Source: Pseudomonadales bacterium
Lineage (GTDB): Bacteria > Pseudomonadota > Gammaproteobacteria > Pseudomonadales > Azotimanducaceae
Direction of reading: 5' to 3'
Assembly: GCA_028277965.1 (NCBI GenBank)
Contig: JANQFF010000116.1
Location: 1-35,477, forward strand
DNA: 35,477 nt
The notes beneath the pieces are model-generated. The model worked only from the letters and a program-made list of their open reading frames with translations, was not told the DNA's origin and searched no databases. Positions 16,241 through 23,752 of this stretch are shown piece after piece; the first letter of the stretch is position 1; the number at the start of each line of letters is the position of its first letter. The position numbers and the translations under genes are program-made.

Positions 16241-16369
16241 ATGACCCGTAAAAAGACAAAGCCCCGAAGACGGCCCGGACCAGAACATCCGCAGGCCCGG
16301 TCTCAACGGGACAGGTACGTTCCCAACATGCGTTCGAAACAGAACACACGGTGGGAACGGCGCCGCTAG
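16241..16369 (+). CDS. Short, highly basic hypothetical protein (42 residues)
   Basis: ATG at 16241 is preceded by a near-perfect CAGGAGG ribosome-binding site six bases away, and TAG at 16367-16369 is followed nine bases later by a terminator-like hairpin. The product would have 42 residues, of which 16 are Lys or Arg against three acidic, with clusters RKKTKPRRRP (residues 3-12) and WERRR at the end. It has no cysteine and no membrane segment. It looks like a small RNA- or ribosome-binding peptide, but I do not recognise a family; it is unlike ArfA or bTHX as I remember them. The gene-like ribosome-binding site and terminator are the main support. Confidence 0.55.
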   Translation: MTRKKTKPRRRPGPEHPQARSQRDRYVPNMRSKQNTRWERRR

Positions 16370-16377
16370 CCTTACTT

Positions 16378-16400
16378 CCCGGGGTCCGTGCGACCCCGGG
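16378..16400. terminator. GC-rich hairpin between convergent genes
   Basis: CCCGGGGTC (16378-16386) and GACCCCGGG (16392-16400) form a perfect 9-bp stem around the loop CGTGC. It lies between the small basic ORF and the stop codon of the convergent di-heme cytochrome gene (16401). There is no clear T tract on either side, so it may be a bidirectional but weak or Rho-assisted terminator. Confidence 0.7.
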
Positions 16401-17501
16401 TCACTCCAGCAGGTGTTCGTACCGCGCGTCGGTCAGCGCCCGCAGAAAAGCCGTTAGCGCCGCGAGATGGCTTTCGCTGAGGGGTTGACCGGAACGAAGG
16501 AGATTATCACTGATGTTCCCGGACACTTCCGGGTCTCCCCAGGGTTCGTTTGTCTCTGGATTGATGGGTGTCTGCATTGTGAACTTGTTATAGAAGATAA
16601 GGACAGTCCGCAGGTCCCTGAACACCCCGTTGTGCATGTACGGCCCCGTGACGGCAATGTTTCGCAACGTGGGCACCTTGAATTTACCAAGATCCCTGTC
16701 TGGATGAGCCGCGGGGTTCGCCGCGAGTCCAGGGTCCACGTCTCCGTCCAGTCCCGGATTGCGAGGCACGCCTATGTTGTGAAACGTGTAGTCTGTAAAC
16801 ACCTCATCTGCCGTTTCTTTGAGGAGATGGCAGTTCGAACAATTGACGACACTCGAAAAGAAGAGCAGGCGCCCCCGGTCTTCCAGTGTTGTCAGCGTTG
16901 CTTCACCTTTCAGCCACCGATCGAATTTCGAGTCATAACTCATGAAAGCCTGACTGCGTTCAAAGTCAGCAATACTGAGGCCCACCGCGCGGGTCAACTC
17001 ACCAGGTTTTTCCAGAACATCTTCTCCGAAAATCGCCTGCAACGCTGAAACGTATTGATCGTTTTCCCGGATTCTGTCACGGAGCATTGCTTCATCGACA
17101 AGCCCCATTTCCAGAGCATTGAATATCGGTTCGACTGCCTGGTCTGCAAGCCCCGGTGCACGCCCGTCGTAGAAGAAACCGCCCCGCAGACTGCCGTCCC
17201 TTCCCGTGCTCAATTCCGGCGTGAGAGCAACATAGGTCAGCGTAGGTGTGTTACGTGTCCCCGTGGATGTCCCATCGTGTCCGGCCGATACGGCACCACC
17301 TGCCGTATCCGTTCGCCCATCGGTGAACGCGCGGTCCGGTGAATGACACGTTGCGCAGGATTGTGTACGCGTGAGCGACAAATTGACGTCGTGAAAAAGC
17401 GCTGCACCGAGCTGGGCCGGCTCGTCAAAAGCCCCCCAGGCCCCGAGCGTCAGCCCATGAGAAAGGGAGAGCGCGAGCGCAGATATCCAGAACCGAGCCA
17501 C
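16401..17501 (-). CDS. Exported di-heme cytochrome c peroxidase/MauG-family protein
   Basis: About 366 residues starting at GTG 17501. Two heme-c motifs are present: CATCH at residues 49-53 and CSNCH at 221-225. Between them is the family signature YDGRAPGLADQAVEPI...NALEMG typical of bacterial cytochrome c peroxidases and MauG. The N-terminus ARFWISALALSLSHGLTLGAWG is a Sec signal, so it acts in the periplasm, reducing peroxide or oxidising a protein or small partner. A longer reading frame to 17693 exists but overlaps the upstream RidA gene; the GTG lies 20 bases after that gene's stop. It is the last gene of the exported-redox run. A role in disposing of H2O2 from the amine oxidase is attractive, but it could instead mature a cofactor. 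Confidence 0.9.
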   Translation of the reverse strand: MARFWISALALSLSHGLTLGAWGAFDEPAQLGAALFHDVNLSLTRTQSCATCHSPDRAFTDGRTDTAGGAVSAGHDGTSTGTRNTPTLTYVALTPELSTGRDGSLRGGFFYDGRAPGLADQAVEPIFNALEMGLVDEAMLRDRIRENDQYVSALQAIFGEDVLEKPGELTRAVGLSIADFERSQAFMSYDSKFDRWLKGEATLTTLEDRGRLLFFSSVVNCSNCHLLKETADEVFTDYTFHNIGVPRNPGLDGDVDPGLAANPAAHPDRDLGKFKVPTLRNIAVTGPYMHNGVFRDLRTVLIFYNKFTMQTPINPETNEPWGDPEVSGNISDNLLRSGQPLSESHLAALTAFLRALTDARYEHLLE

Positions 17502-17520
17502 TGACGCCTGACCGCAGCCT

Positions 17521-18009
17521 CTATGGTCTGGCCAGAACCACTTCAACCTCGACAAGCATGCCAGGCGCCGCCAGACCCGCCACCTGCACGGCCGACCGGG
17601 CTGGCAGGTTCGGTTGCGCTTCCGTACCGAAATGACGCGTGTATGAACGCATGAAACCGGCAAAGTCCATCCGGCCATCCATTTCGGGATCACCGACCAG
17701 AAACACTGTCATCTTGACCACATCACCGAAACCGAGACCGATGTTCTGCATGGATGCTTCCATCCTGGCGAAGACAGAATCAGCCTGAGCCTCGGTGTCT
17801 CCCCAGAAAGCCCGGCTACCCCTTTCAGCGTCCGGATCTGCAGGCCCCGGAATTGTCCCGCTGTGGTACACCAGCACGGTCCCCGCTGAAACTTCTACGG
17901 CCTGGGCTATCGGGAAAGTCGAGTTATTGGGCAACGGGTGCCGAACCACTTCTGCTGACACAACAGAAGTAGCCGCCAGCAGCGTCAGTACACAGGCGAT
18001 ATTCTTCAT
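17521..18009 (-). CDS. Exported RidA/YjgF-family protein
   Basis: A 162-residue RidA-superfamily protein; the extra ~20 residues compared with cytoplasmic RidA are a Sec signal (MKNIACVLTLLAATSVVSA). The substrate-binding arginine equivalent to E. coli RidA Arg105 is Arg138 in NLPARSAVQV, and the conserved acidic residue follows in MLVEVEVV. The cysteine (Cys107 in E. coli) is Ala, and the Tyr17 position is not conserved. Family members with this arginine hydrolyse imines/enamines to ketones and ammonia. Here the activity would be periplasmic, next to an exported amine oxidase whose product is an imine. The start is ATG 18009, one base after the stop of the di-heme cytochrome gene, with GGAG upstream. 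RidA function without Tyr17/Cys107 is not assured. Confidence 0.9.
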   Translation of the reverse strand: MKNIACVLTLLAATSVVSAEVVRHPLPNNSTFPIAQAVEVSAGTVLVYHSGTIPGPADPDAERGSRAFWGDTEAQADSVFARMEASMQNIGLGFGDVVKMTVFLVGDPEMDGRMDFAGFMRSYTRHFGTEAQPNLPARSAVQVAGLAAPGMLVEVEVVLARP

Positions 18010-18010
18010 T

Positions 18011-18634
18011 TCAATGATCTCCTCTTTTTAGTGTATTTACGTGAGCGACAACATCTTCAATGGCAGACCGGTCTGTCAGTATCGACGTCGACAGGCGCAT
18101 CTGTGAGCCGTAGAGATCCTCCGGTGAATTGCCACGGATCCCTCGCTGAAAGTTTTCGAGCTGACGCACAAGATACCAGTCACTCTGCCCCGCAAGGCGG
18201 GGTGCGTTGAACGTCGGATTACCTTCGCCATCCGCACCATGGCAGATACTACAGCTGATGTAGAGGGACGCACCTCTCGATGCGTTGCCACGGATAGTGA
18301 CTGGCGCATTGAAAACGGGGATGTCTGCCAGGTATTGCTCGAGGACAGCCATATCATCATCCCCGAAGTCAGCCGCAAGAGGGGCCATTTCACGTCCGAC
18401 ATGGTCTTTGCTGCCGTGTGGGGCTCGTAGTCCCTGCTTATAGTTCTGCATTTGACGCTTTAAGTACCACGCGCTCAATACGGAGAGATTAGGCGCATCA
18501 ACAGATTGGTTTCCGGCGAGTTCAATACCATGACAGACAACACAGGTCTGGAGCTCTTCGGGTGCGGTAACAGGTTCACTATAACCATGCACCGCCAGGA
18601 AGCTGCTCAAAACTACAAAGAGCCGCCTAAGCAT
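18011..18634 (-). CDS. Di-heme c4-like cytochrome c
   Basis: A 207-residue periplasmic electron carrier starting at ATG 18634, where a signal peptide begins (MLRRLFVVLSSFLAVHGYS). A longer frame to 18706 would lie inside the upstream gene. There are two heme sites, CVVCH at residues 31-35 and CSICH at 128-132. Each domain carries the c4-like pattern of a WYLxRQLxNF helix after a (N/R)L segment (APNLSVLSAWYL, APRLAGQSDWYL). Met83 (REMAPL) and the later SQM are plausible sixth ligands. The start codon overlaps the stop of the flavin amine oxidase gene by 8 bases, so it is probably the electron acceptor for that enzyme or for the PQQ dehydrogenase. It is also one base from the RidA gene. Confidence 0.92.
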   Translation of the reverse strand: MLRRLFVVLSSFLAVHGYSEPVTAPEELQTCVVCHGIELAGNQSVDAPNLSVLSAWYLKRQMQNYKQGLRAPHGSKDHVGREMAPLAADFGDDDMAVLEQYLADIPVFNAPVTIRGNASRGASLYISCSICHGADGEGNPTFNAPRLAGQSDWYLVRQLENFQRGIRGNSPEDLYGSQMRLSTSILTDRSAIEDVVAHVNTLKRGDH

Positions 18635-20222
18635 GAACCGCGTCACCCCCGAGTTCCGCTTGAACCCGTTTTCCCAGGTCAGCAAGCGCGAAGTGGGCTG
18701 AACCAAGTGCTCCTTCCTGCCAACCGGGGTGATAGCTGATCTGGTCGCCCATCAGATAATGTCTCCCTTCAGGCTGTTGCAGGCGGTTGAACCATCTTTC
18801 CCGCGTATCCCGCCTCCAGACTGCGGTACACCCAAGGAGATGATTCATGCGGTGCCATACAACACTGACGCCGGACTGTACGTGGGATGCGTAGGCCGGA
18901 TGTATCTTTTCACCCTGCGCGATCGCCCGCGCCAGTCTTTCTTCCGGTGTCAGCCGCCCAAACTCCAGGCAGGTGCCCGCGTTGAATACATACGCCCCAA
19001 GCATGACGCCCTTATTGTCGTGAATGCCATGGGAGGGATACCAGATCTGTTCTATCGGCTGGTCAGTCCAACTGATCCCACCGTAGATATCCTGCTTTTC
19101 CCAGAAGCGTTCCGCCATCTGTATACCGATCTTCATCAGCTTTCCCCGCCCGACTGATTCCATCCCTTTAAGGTAGTCGGCCGGAAAGTTGTTGCGAATG
19201 CCGGGCAGCAGGTGTTTCGGGATACTGTTCAGGCAGAAATCGGCGCTGATCGTCTGGCTTGCACCTCCTTTCGCGTAAATCACATCCACCCCACCCTCGC
19301 GAAGCATGATGGATTGGACGGGGGCACCAACGATGATGGGGCTCTCGATATGCCGTACAAACCCCCGCACGAGCTGATCGTTTCCACCTACCGCCTGCAT
19401 CATGGGTGCAGCCTGGTCTTCAGCTGCCGTCCAGTGCATGCCACGCGTCCAGAATTCATGTTTGAGGATTTCCCGGAAGTCATACGGCGCCTTGTAGACC
19501 GCCGGTTTCACCATGCCACCCTCCGCGTAGCCGGCTCGACCTGATTTGCGATACACGTCGTTTTCATCGAGGTCACCATAGCGACGCAGGAACAGGAAAA
19601 ACCGTTCCGCGTCTGCCTCTGTGAACTCTGCATCGAAGTCACCCGGGGATATGGCTTTAGCCATGAGTTCCGTCATGAACCCACGAGCATCCGTTACAAA
19701 TTCCCGCAAACGGACAGGCCTCCCTTCAAAAGCAACACTGTCGTGTACCCACGCATGACGGTTTTCGTTGACGAATACTTCGAGTGGGACACCAAGCACC
19801 TTGCAATAGTGCAGAACCAGCCGGTGATGTCCCGGTATGCGCGCAGGGCCCGCATTGAAGTACAGATTCGGGTGATCGTCGAAGTCACAGACCTGCTGGT
19901 AACCTGCCTCGTCCACAACATCGCCCCGACGGATCGTCAGGTTGCGCCCACCTATCCGGTTCGATGCTTCGATGACGGTACACGCAAAACCCGCACGCTC
20001 GAGTTCATAAGCACAGGCAAGCCCGGATATGCCTGCCCCGAGAATGACGACGGAACGCCGTGCCCCATCCAGATTCGGCAACGCAGCCCGGTCAGCCACC
20101 GCATCGGACGCCGGCAGGAGTCCCAGCGCTATGCTGGCCTGGTAAACCGCGCTCGATCCCCCGGCTGCTCCAACCCAGTTGAGGAAAGTACGTCGAGAAA
20201 ATGTGCCTGTTTCACCGGCCAT
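18627..20222 (-). CDS. Tat-exported FAD-dependent amine oxidase
   Basis: A 531-residue flavin monoamine oxidase-type protein, which oxidises an amine or amino acid to an imine. The N-terminus has a twin-arginine signal, SRRTFL at residues 9-14 followed by a hydrophobic stretch, so the folded flavoprotein is sent to the periplasm. The FAD motif GAGISG is at 62-67, the ribose-binding Glu is in VIEASNRIGGRN, and the C-terminal GWQEGALGSAHFAL block is the flavin-contacting end of the family. It could use O2 or pass electrons to cytochrome c. Its gene is flanked by cytochrome c genes on both sides (6-base gap upstream, overlap downstream), which favours cytochrome use. Substrate unknown; L-amino acid oxidase and polyamine oxidase relatives share these motifs. 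Confidence 0.9.
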   Translation of the reverse strand: MAGETGTFSRRTFLNWVGAAGGSSAVYQASIALGLLPASDAVADRAALPNLDGARRSVVILGAGISGLACAYELERAGFACTVIEASNRIGGRNLTIRRGDVVDEAGYQQVCDFDDHPNLYFNAGPARIPGHHRLVLHYCKVLGVPLEVFVNENRHAWVHDSVAFEGRPVRLREFVTDARGFMTELMAKAISPGDFDAEFTEADAERFFLFLRRYGDLDENDVYRKSGRAGYAEGGMVKPAVYKAPYDFREILKHEFWTRGMHWTAAEDQAAPMMQAVGGNDQLVRGFVRHIESPIIVGAPVQSIMLREGGVDVIYAKGGASQTISADFCLNSIPKHLLPGIRNNFPADYLKGMESVGRGKLMKIGIQMAERFWEKQDIYGGISWTDQPIEQIWYPSHGIHDNKGVMLGAYVFNAGTCLEFGRLTPEERLARAIAQGEKIHPAYASHVQSGVSVVWHRMNHLLGCTAVWRRDTRERWFNRLQQPEGRHYLMGDQISYHPGWQEGALGSAHFALADLGKRVQAELGGDAVHA

Positions 20223-20228
20223 TGGATT

Positions 20229-20603
20229 TCAGCGACTGATACGTATTGAGCTCAGCCGGGTGGTATCCGCCGTCAGCGGGTCATCCCCCGCCGGGTAGCG
20301 GTTCAGAGAGAGGATATACGCAAGGACATCGCTGTACTCATCGTCGTAAAGCATGCCCGGATTGGCTTCAGGCATTGTGGTGGCCATCGTCATGAAGAAA
20401 ACATCCAGCGTCTGGCCGTCCCACGCTTTGAGAACGGGACCGAAGTACTTCTTGTTGTGGCAGGTCAGGCAATGATTCTTGTAGATCTGCTCCCCTTTGC
20501 TGACCTGTGTCTGTGAATACACACCATCCGCCAGTGTCACTTCCTCCGCGTTCAAGCCAGAGCAGAAAAGGACGCCAAGGGCGAAGACAATCAGCCTGGT
20601 CAC
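20229..20603 (-). CDS. Small mono-heme cytochrome c
   Basis: A 124-residue exported cytochrome with Sec signal (MTRLIVFALGVLFCSGLNA) and a single heme site CLTCH at residues 45-49. Met70, Met72 and Met76 in the FFMTMATTMPEAN stretch are candidates for the axial ligand. The C-terminal YSDVLAYILSLN helix is standard for class I cytochromes. The start is GTG 20603, overlapping the stop of the PQQ-dehydrogenase gene as GTGA. This coupling is how dedicated electron acceptors of quinoprotein dehydrogenases are often arranged, so it most likely takes electrons from that enzyme. It precedes the amine oxidase gene by 6 bases and may serve both. Confidence 0.92.
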   Translation of the reverse strand: MTRLIVFALGVLFCSGLNAEEVTLADGVYSQTQVSKGEQIYKNHCLTCHNKKYFGPVLKAWDGQTLDVFFMTMATTMPEANPGMLYDDEYSDVLAYILSLNRYPAGDDPLTADTTRLSSIRISR

Positions 20604-22564
20604 GGCAACGCCATCGCCGTCAGCACGCTGCCCGTCTGTAACACGACAAACTGTTTCCCCTGGTGCTGGTAGGTCATCATGCCGTAACGGCTCTGTAGCG
20701 ATACGGGTACCTGCCCGACTTCATTGCCAGTCCGTTTATCAACGGCAAACAGCGCAGGTTCGTCATTGCCGTCAGAAGATGCATACATCACGAGCGTCTT
20801 CGTCACCAGGAGCGGCGGTGACAGCCCGGTCCCGGTTCGCGGCACATCGACACCAGCCAGCTTCGGGTGTCTGGCGACACGCGAAGGGGTTTCTCCAGCC
20901 GGGATCATCCAGATGTGTTCACCTGTATTCATGTCGATGGCTGTGATGCGACTGAAAGGCGGTTTGAAAATCGGCAGGTTGTTCGGCGGGCGAATGCCAA
21001 ATCCCCGGAGCACCGCGTAGTCGGCTATCGTCGTCCCGGTGGGCTCAGCAATTATCGCGTCCCGTTCCTCGCCCGGCGCAATCACCCGTGTGCTGCAGTG
21101 GGAGCGCGAGGGTATGTACAGAATTCCGGTTTCAGGATCAGCGGCGACAGGCGCATCAATATTGACGCCTCCCACGTCACCCGGGCACCACAGCGAACCC
21201 ACCTTTCCCAGATCGTTGTCGCGATGCAGAGGTGGATTGAAGAGTGGTCCAATCACATACGGTTCAAGCGCTTCTATAGCGGCAGCTTTGAGTTCCGGTG
21301 TGAAATCGATGAGGTCGTCGTGGGTCAGGCCCTGTATGTCGAATGGCGCGGGGCGTGTCGGGAACGGCTGGGTCCTGGCGAGTTTCTCCCCCGGAATCAT
21401 TGATGCAGGCACGGGTGTTTCAACGATGGGCCAGACCGGCTCGCCGGTTTTCCGGTTAAATGTGTAGACAAATGACTGCTTCGTTGCCTGGGCCACTATT
21501 GGTGTTGAAATCCCGTCCACAGTGACATCGAGCAGAACCGGCGCGGTTGGCGTGTCGTAGTTCCAGATATCGTGATGAACGAGCTGATAGTGCCAGACAC
21601 GTTTGCCCGTTTTGACGTCCAGCGCTATCAGGCTTGTGCTGAAGAGATTATCTCCGGGACGAAACCCGCCATAGAAGTCCAGCGTTGCTCCGTTTGTGGG
21701 GATGTAGACGATACCGAGCTCAGGGTCCGCGGACAGCGGTGCCCAGGAAGAGATATCACCCGTCCACTTCCAGGCATCGTTTTCCCACGTTTCATGTCCA
21801 AACTCACCAGGTCCGGGTAAGACCTTGAATTTCCATAAGAATTTACCTGTTCTGGCATCGTATGCAAGGATGTCACCGGGGATGTTCTCAACGCGAGACT
21901 GGTTGTATCCCTGCTCGGCGGAATTGCCGACCACCACCACGCCGTTTACGACGATCGGAGGAGACGAGGTGGTAATGTACCCGGTTTCGAGATCGACGCC
22001 ATTAAACGGATCGAAGGGGTGACCGAGGTCGGCGAGCATGTCCACAACACCGGTGGCTGGAAATCCGTCAACCGGGACTTCATCGCCAAAACCCTTAATC
22101 GGATGGCCCGTTTTGGCATCAAGTGCTGTCAGGAAAAAACCGGGAGATGTGATGTATATGACCCCACGACCGTCAACTTCCGCGTAAGCGACACCTTTGC
22201 CGTAGTCTTTACGCATGGAATACTCCCAGCGCCGCGTATGGGGTTCACGGTAGCTCCAAAGCGTCTCACCCGTTGCCGGATCTATTGCGACCACATGACG
22301 TCGTGGACCGGCAACGGTATAGAGAATCCCGTCTATGTAGCTTGGCGTCGATCGCCCGCTCTGAGCGTTGAAACTGGCACCGTCCCAGAGCCAGGCTTCT
22401 TCCAGATCGTTGAAATTCGTCCGGTCGATTTCAGCAGCCGCGGAATATCGGGTATGTGCCGCATCGCTGCCCAATGTGACCCACTCTACGCTCCCGGTTT
22501 CACCCGCAAACGCGGTAAGCGGAAGCAGCAGAAAGAGAATGAGATGTTTCACTGCTTTGGCCAC
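20600..22564 (-). CDS. PQQ-dependent (quinoprotein) dehydrogenase
   Basis: A 654-residue eight-bladed beta-propeller quinoprotein of the alcohol/glucose dehydrogenase family. A Sec signal (MAKAVKHLILFLLLPLTAFA) puts it in the periplasm. The first blade has the typical LGSDAAHTRYSAAAEIDRTNFNDL opening, and tryptophan-docking repeats such as AIDPATGETLW, ALDVKTGKRVWHYQ and AIDMNTGEHIWMIP recur along the chain. There is no fused cytochrome domain and no adjacent Cys-Cys pair, so it needs a separate acceptor, likely the coupled mono-heme cytochrome. PQQ biosynthesis genes are not in the window. It overlaps the upstream NHL gene by 16 bases. Alcohol, sugar and amine-alcohol substrates are all conceivable. 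Confidence 0.92.
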   Translation of the reverse strand: MAKAVKHLILFLLLPLTAFAGETGSVEWVTLGSDAAHTRYSAAAEIDRTNFNDLEEAWLWDGASFNAQSGRSTPSYIDGILYTVAGPRRHVVAIDPATGETLWSYREPHTRRWEYSMRKDYGKGVAYAEVDGRGVIYITSPGFFLTALDAKTGHPIKGFGDEVPVDGFPATGVVDMLADLGHPFDPFNGVDLETGYITTSSPPIVVNGVVVVGNSAEQGYNQSRVENIPGDILAYDARTGKFLWKFKVLPGPGEFGHETWENDAWKWTGDISSWAPLSADPELGIVYIPTNGATLDFYGGFRPGDNLFSTSLIALDVKTGKRVWHYQLVHHDIWNYDTPTAPVLLDVTVDGISTPIVAQATKQSFVYTFNRKTGEPVWPIVETPVPASMIPGEKLARTQPFPTRPAPFDIQGLTHDDLIDFTPELKAAAIEALEPYVIGPLFNPPLHRDNDLGKVGSLWCPGDVGGVNIDAPVAADPETGILYIPSRSHCSTRVIAPGEERDAIIAEPTGTTIADYAVLRGFGIRPPNNLPIFKPPFSRITAIDMNTGEHIWMIPAGETPSRVARHPKLAGVDVPRTGTGLSPPLLVTKTLVMYASSDGNDEPALFAVDKRTGNEVGQVPVSLQSRYGMMTYQHQGKQFVVLQTGSVLTAMALP

Positions 22565-23718
22565 GGTGGGCCCTGATCCAGCCGGTCAACTACCGCCATG
22601 CCGCGGTAGACGAATTTCTGCACACGCTTACCTTCGTACGTTTCCGTCGTATAGATATTCCCTTTCGAATCTGTCGCGATGCTGTGAACGGCAAAAAACT
22701 GGCCAGGCTGGCGGCCACCATCCCCAAAACTGGTGAGCACTTTCAGGTTCTTCCGGTCCATGATGTAGACCTTCATATTCTTGCCGTCAGCCACGTACAT
22801 GTATTGCTGCTCTGGGTCTCTTGAAAAAGCAATGTCCCAGGTTGATCCGTCACCCAGGGTGCGCGGTGCGATACGCACCTCGTCAACGTATGTTCCATCG
22901 AGTTTGAAGACCTGTATGCGATCGTTAGCCCGGTCGCACACGTAAATCAGACCGTCGTTTGAAGGCTCTGCGCAATGCACAGGATTGCGAAACTGCTGCG
23001 CCAGAGGTGCGTCCGGATCATAGGGTCCAAGATCAATATCATCCGGCTTGTTGCCGTACGCGCCCCAGAACCGCTTGAGTTCACCCGTCTCACCATCGAT
23101 CACGGCAACGCGTTTGTTGGCGTAACCATCTGCGAGATAGGCTTCGTTAGCCCCGGTGTGAAAGGCAATCTTGGCCACGCGCCCAAAGTGATCTGTTGCG
23201 TTGCTGTTCCGTTCCCTGCCGGGAATGCCAAACTGCGCGATAAAGGCACCGTCTCTCGAGAACTTCAGCACGTGTGAATCGCCAGGCCCGTTGCCGCCAA
23301 TCCAGACATTGTCGTTGGGATCCAGCGTCAAGCCGTGGTTGGACGATGGCCAGGTATACCCTTCACCCGGACCACCCCAGTGACCCACGAGATTTCCAGC
23401 CGGATCGAATTCGAGCACGGCAGGGGCTGGCGCACAGCAACTGCCGGTGGGTGGATCCGCAATGGCCCCTGCTTCCGTGCGCTCATTCAGGGATGCCTGA
23501 CGGTGAATTACATACACATGATCGCGTGAATCCACACCCACGCCGATGGCCGATCCGAGCAACCAGTGGTTCGGCAATGGTTTGGGCCAGAACGGATCCA
23601 CTTCGAATTTGGGCGCCTGCTGTTTGCTGGCTTGCACCGGCGTAAGCCACACCAACACTATCGCACCAGCAAGTATCCCGAGCAGTACCAATGACAGGGC
23701 TGTTGTTCTGTTCTGCAT
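22549..23718 (-). CDS. Membrane-anchored or secreted NHL-repeat beta-propeller protein
   Basis: A 389-residue protein starting at ATG 23718 just after a GGGGGAG ribosome-binding site. The frame runs 84 bases further, but that would overlap the upstream gene. An N-terminal hydrophobic segment (ALSLVLLGILAGAIVLVWL) is a signal or anchor, and the rest is a six-bladed NHL-type propeller. Repeats such as LTLDPNDNVWIGGNGPG, YVCDRANDRIQVF, YVADGKNMKVYI and IATDSKGNIYTTETYEGKRVQKF follow the G-N-x-Y-V/I-x-D-x-x-N pattern. Related propellers are peptidylglycine alpha-amidating lyase domains or serve as scaffolds. Catalytic zinc ligands are not demonstrated, so a binding or scaffolding function is just as likely. 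It sits between a second propeller gene and the PQQ dehydrogenase gene. Confidence 0.85.
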   Translation of the reverse strand: MQNRTTALSLVLLGILAGAIVLVWLTPVQASKQQAPKFEVDPFWPKPLPNHWLLGSAIGVGVDSRDHVYVIHRQASLNERTEAGAIADPPTGSCCAPAPAVLEFDPAGNLVGHWGGPGEGYTWPSSNHGLTLDPNDNVWIGGNGPGDSHVLKFSRDGAFIAQFGIPGRERNSNATDHFGRVAKIAFHTGANEAYLADGYANKRVAVIDGETGELKRFWGAYGNKPDDIDLGPYDPDAPLAQQFRNPVHCAEPSNDGLIYVCDRANDRIQVFKLDGTYVDEVRIAPRTLGDGSTWDIAFSRDPEQQYMYVADGKNMKVYIMDRKNLKVLTSFGDGGRQPGQFFAVHSIATDSKGNIYTTETYEGKRVQKFVYRGMAVVDRLDQGPPWPKQ

Positions 23719-23752
23719 CTCTCCCCCTCTGTCTTCCATTCTGTCAGTCGTT

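Noticed and set aside
17502-17693. N-terminal extension of the di-heme peroxidase frame
   Set aside because: It overlaps the RidA gene in another frame, has the composition of a shadow frame, and the signal peptide begins at GTG 17501.
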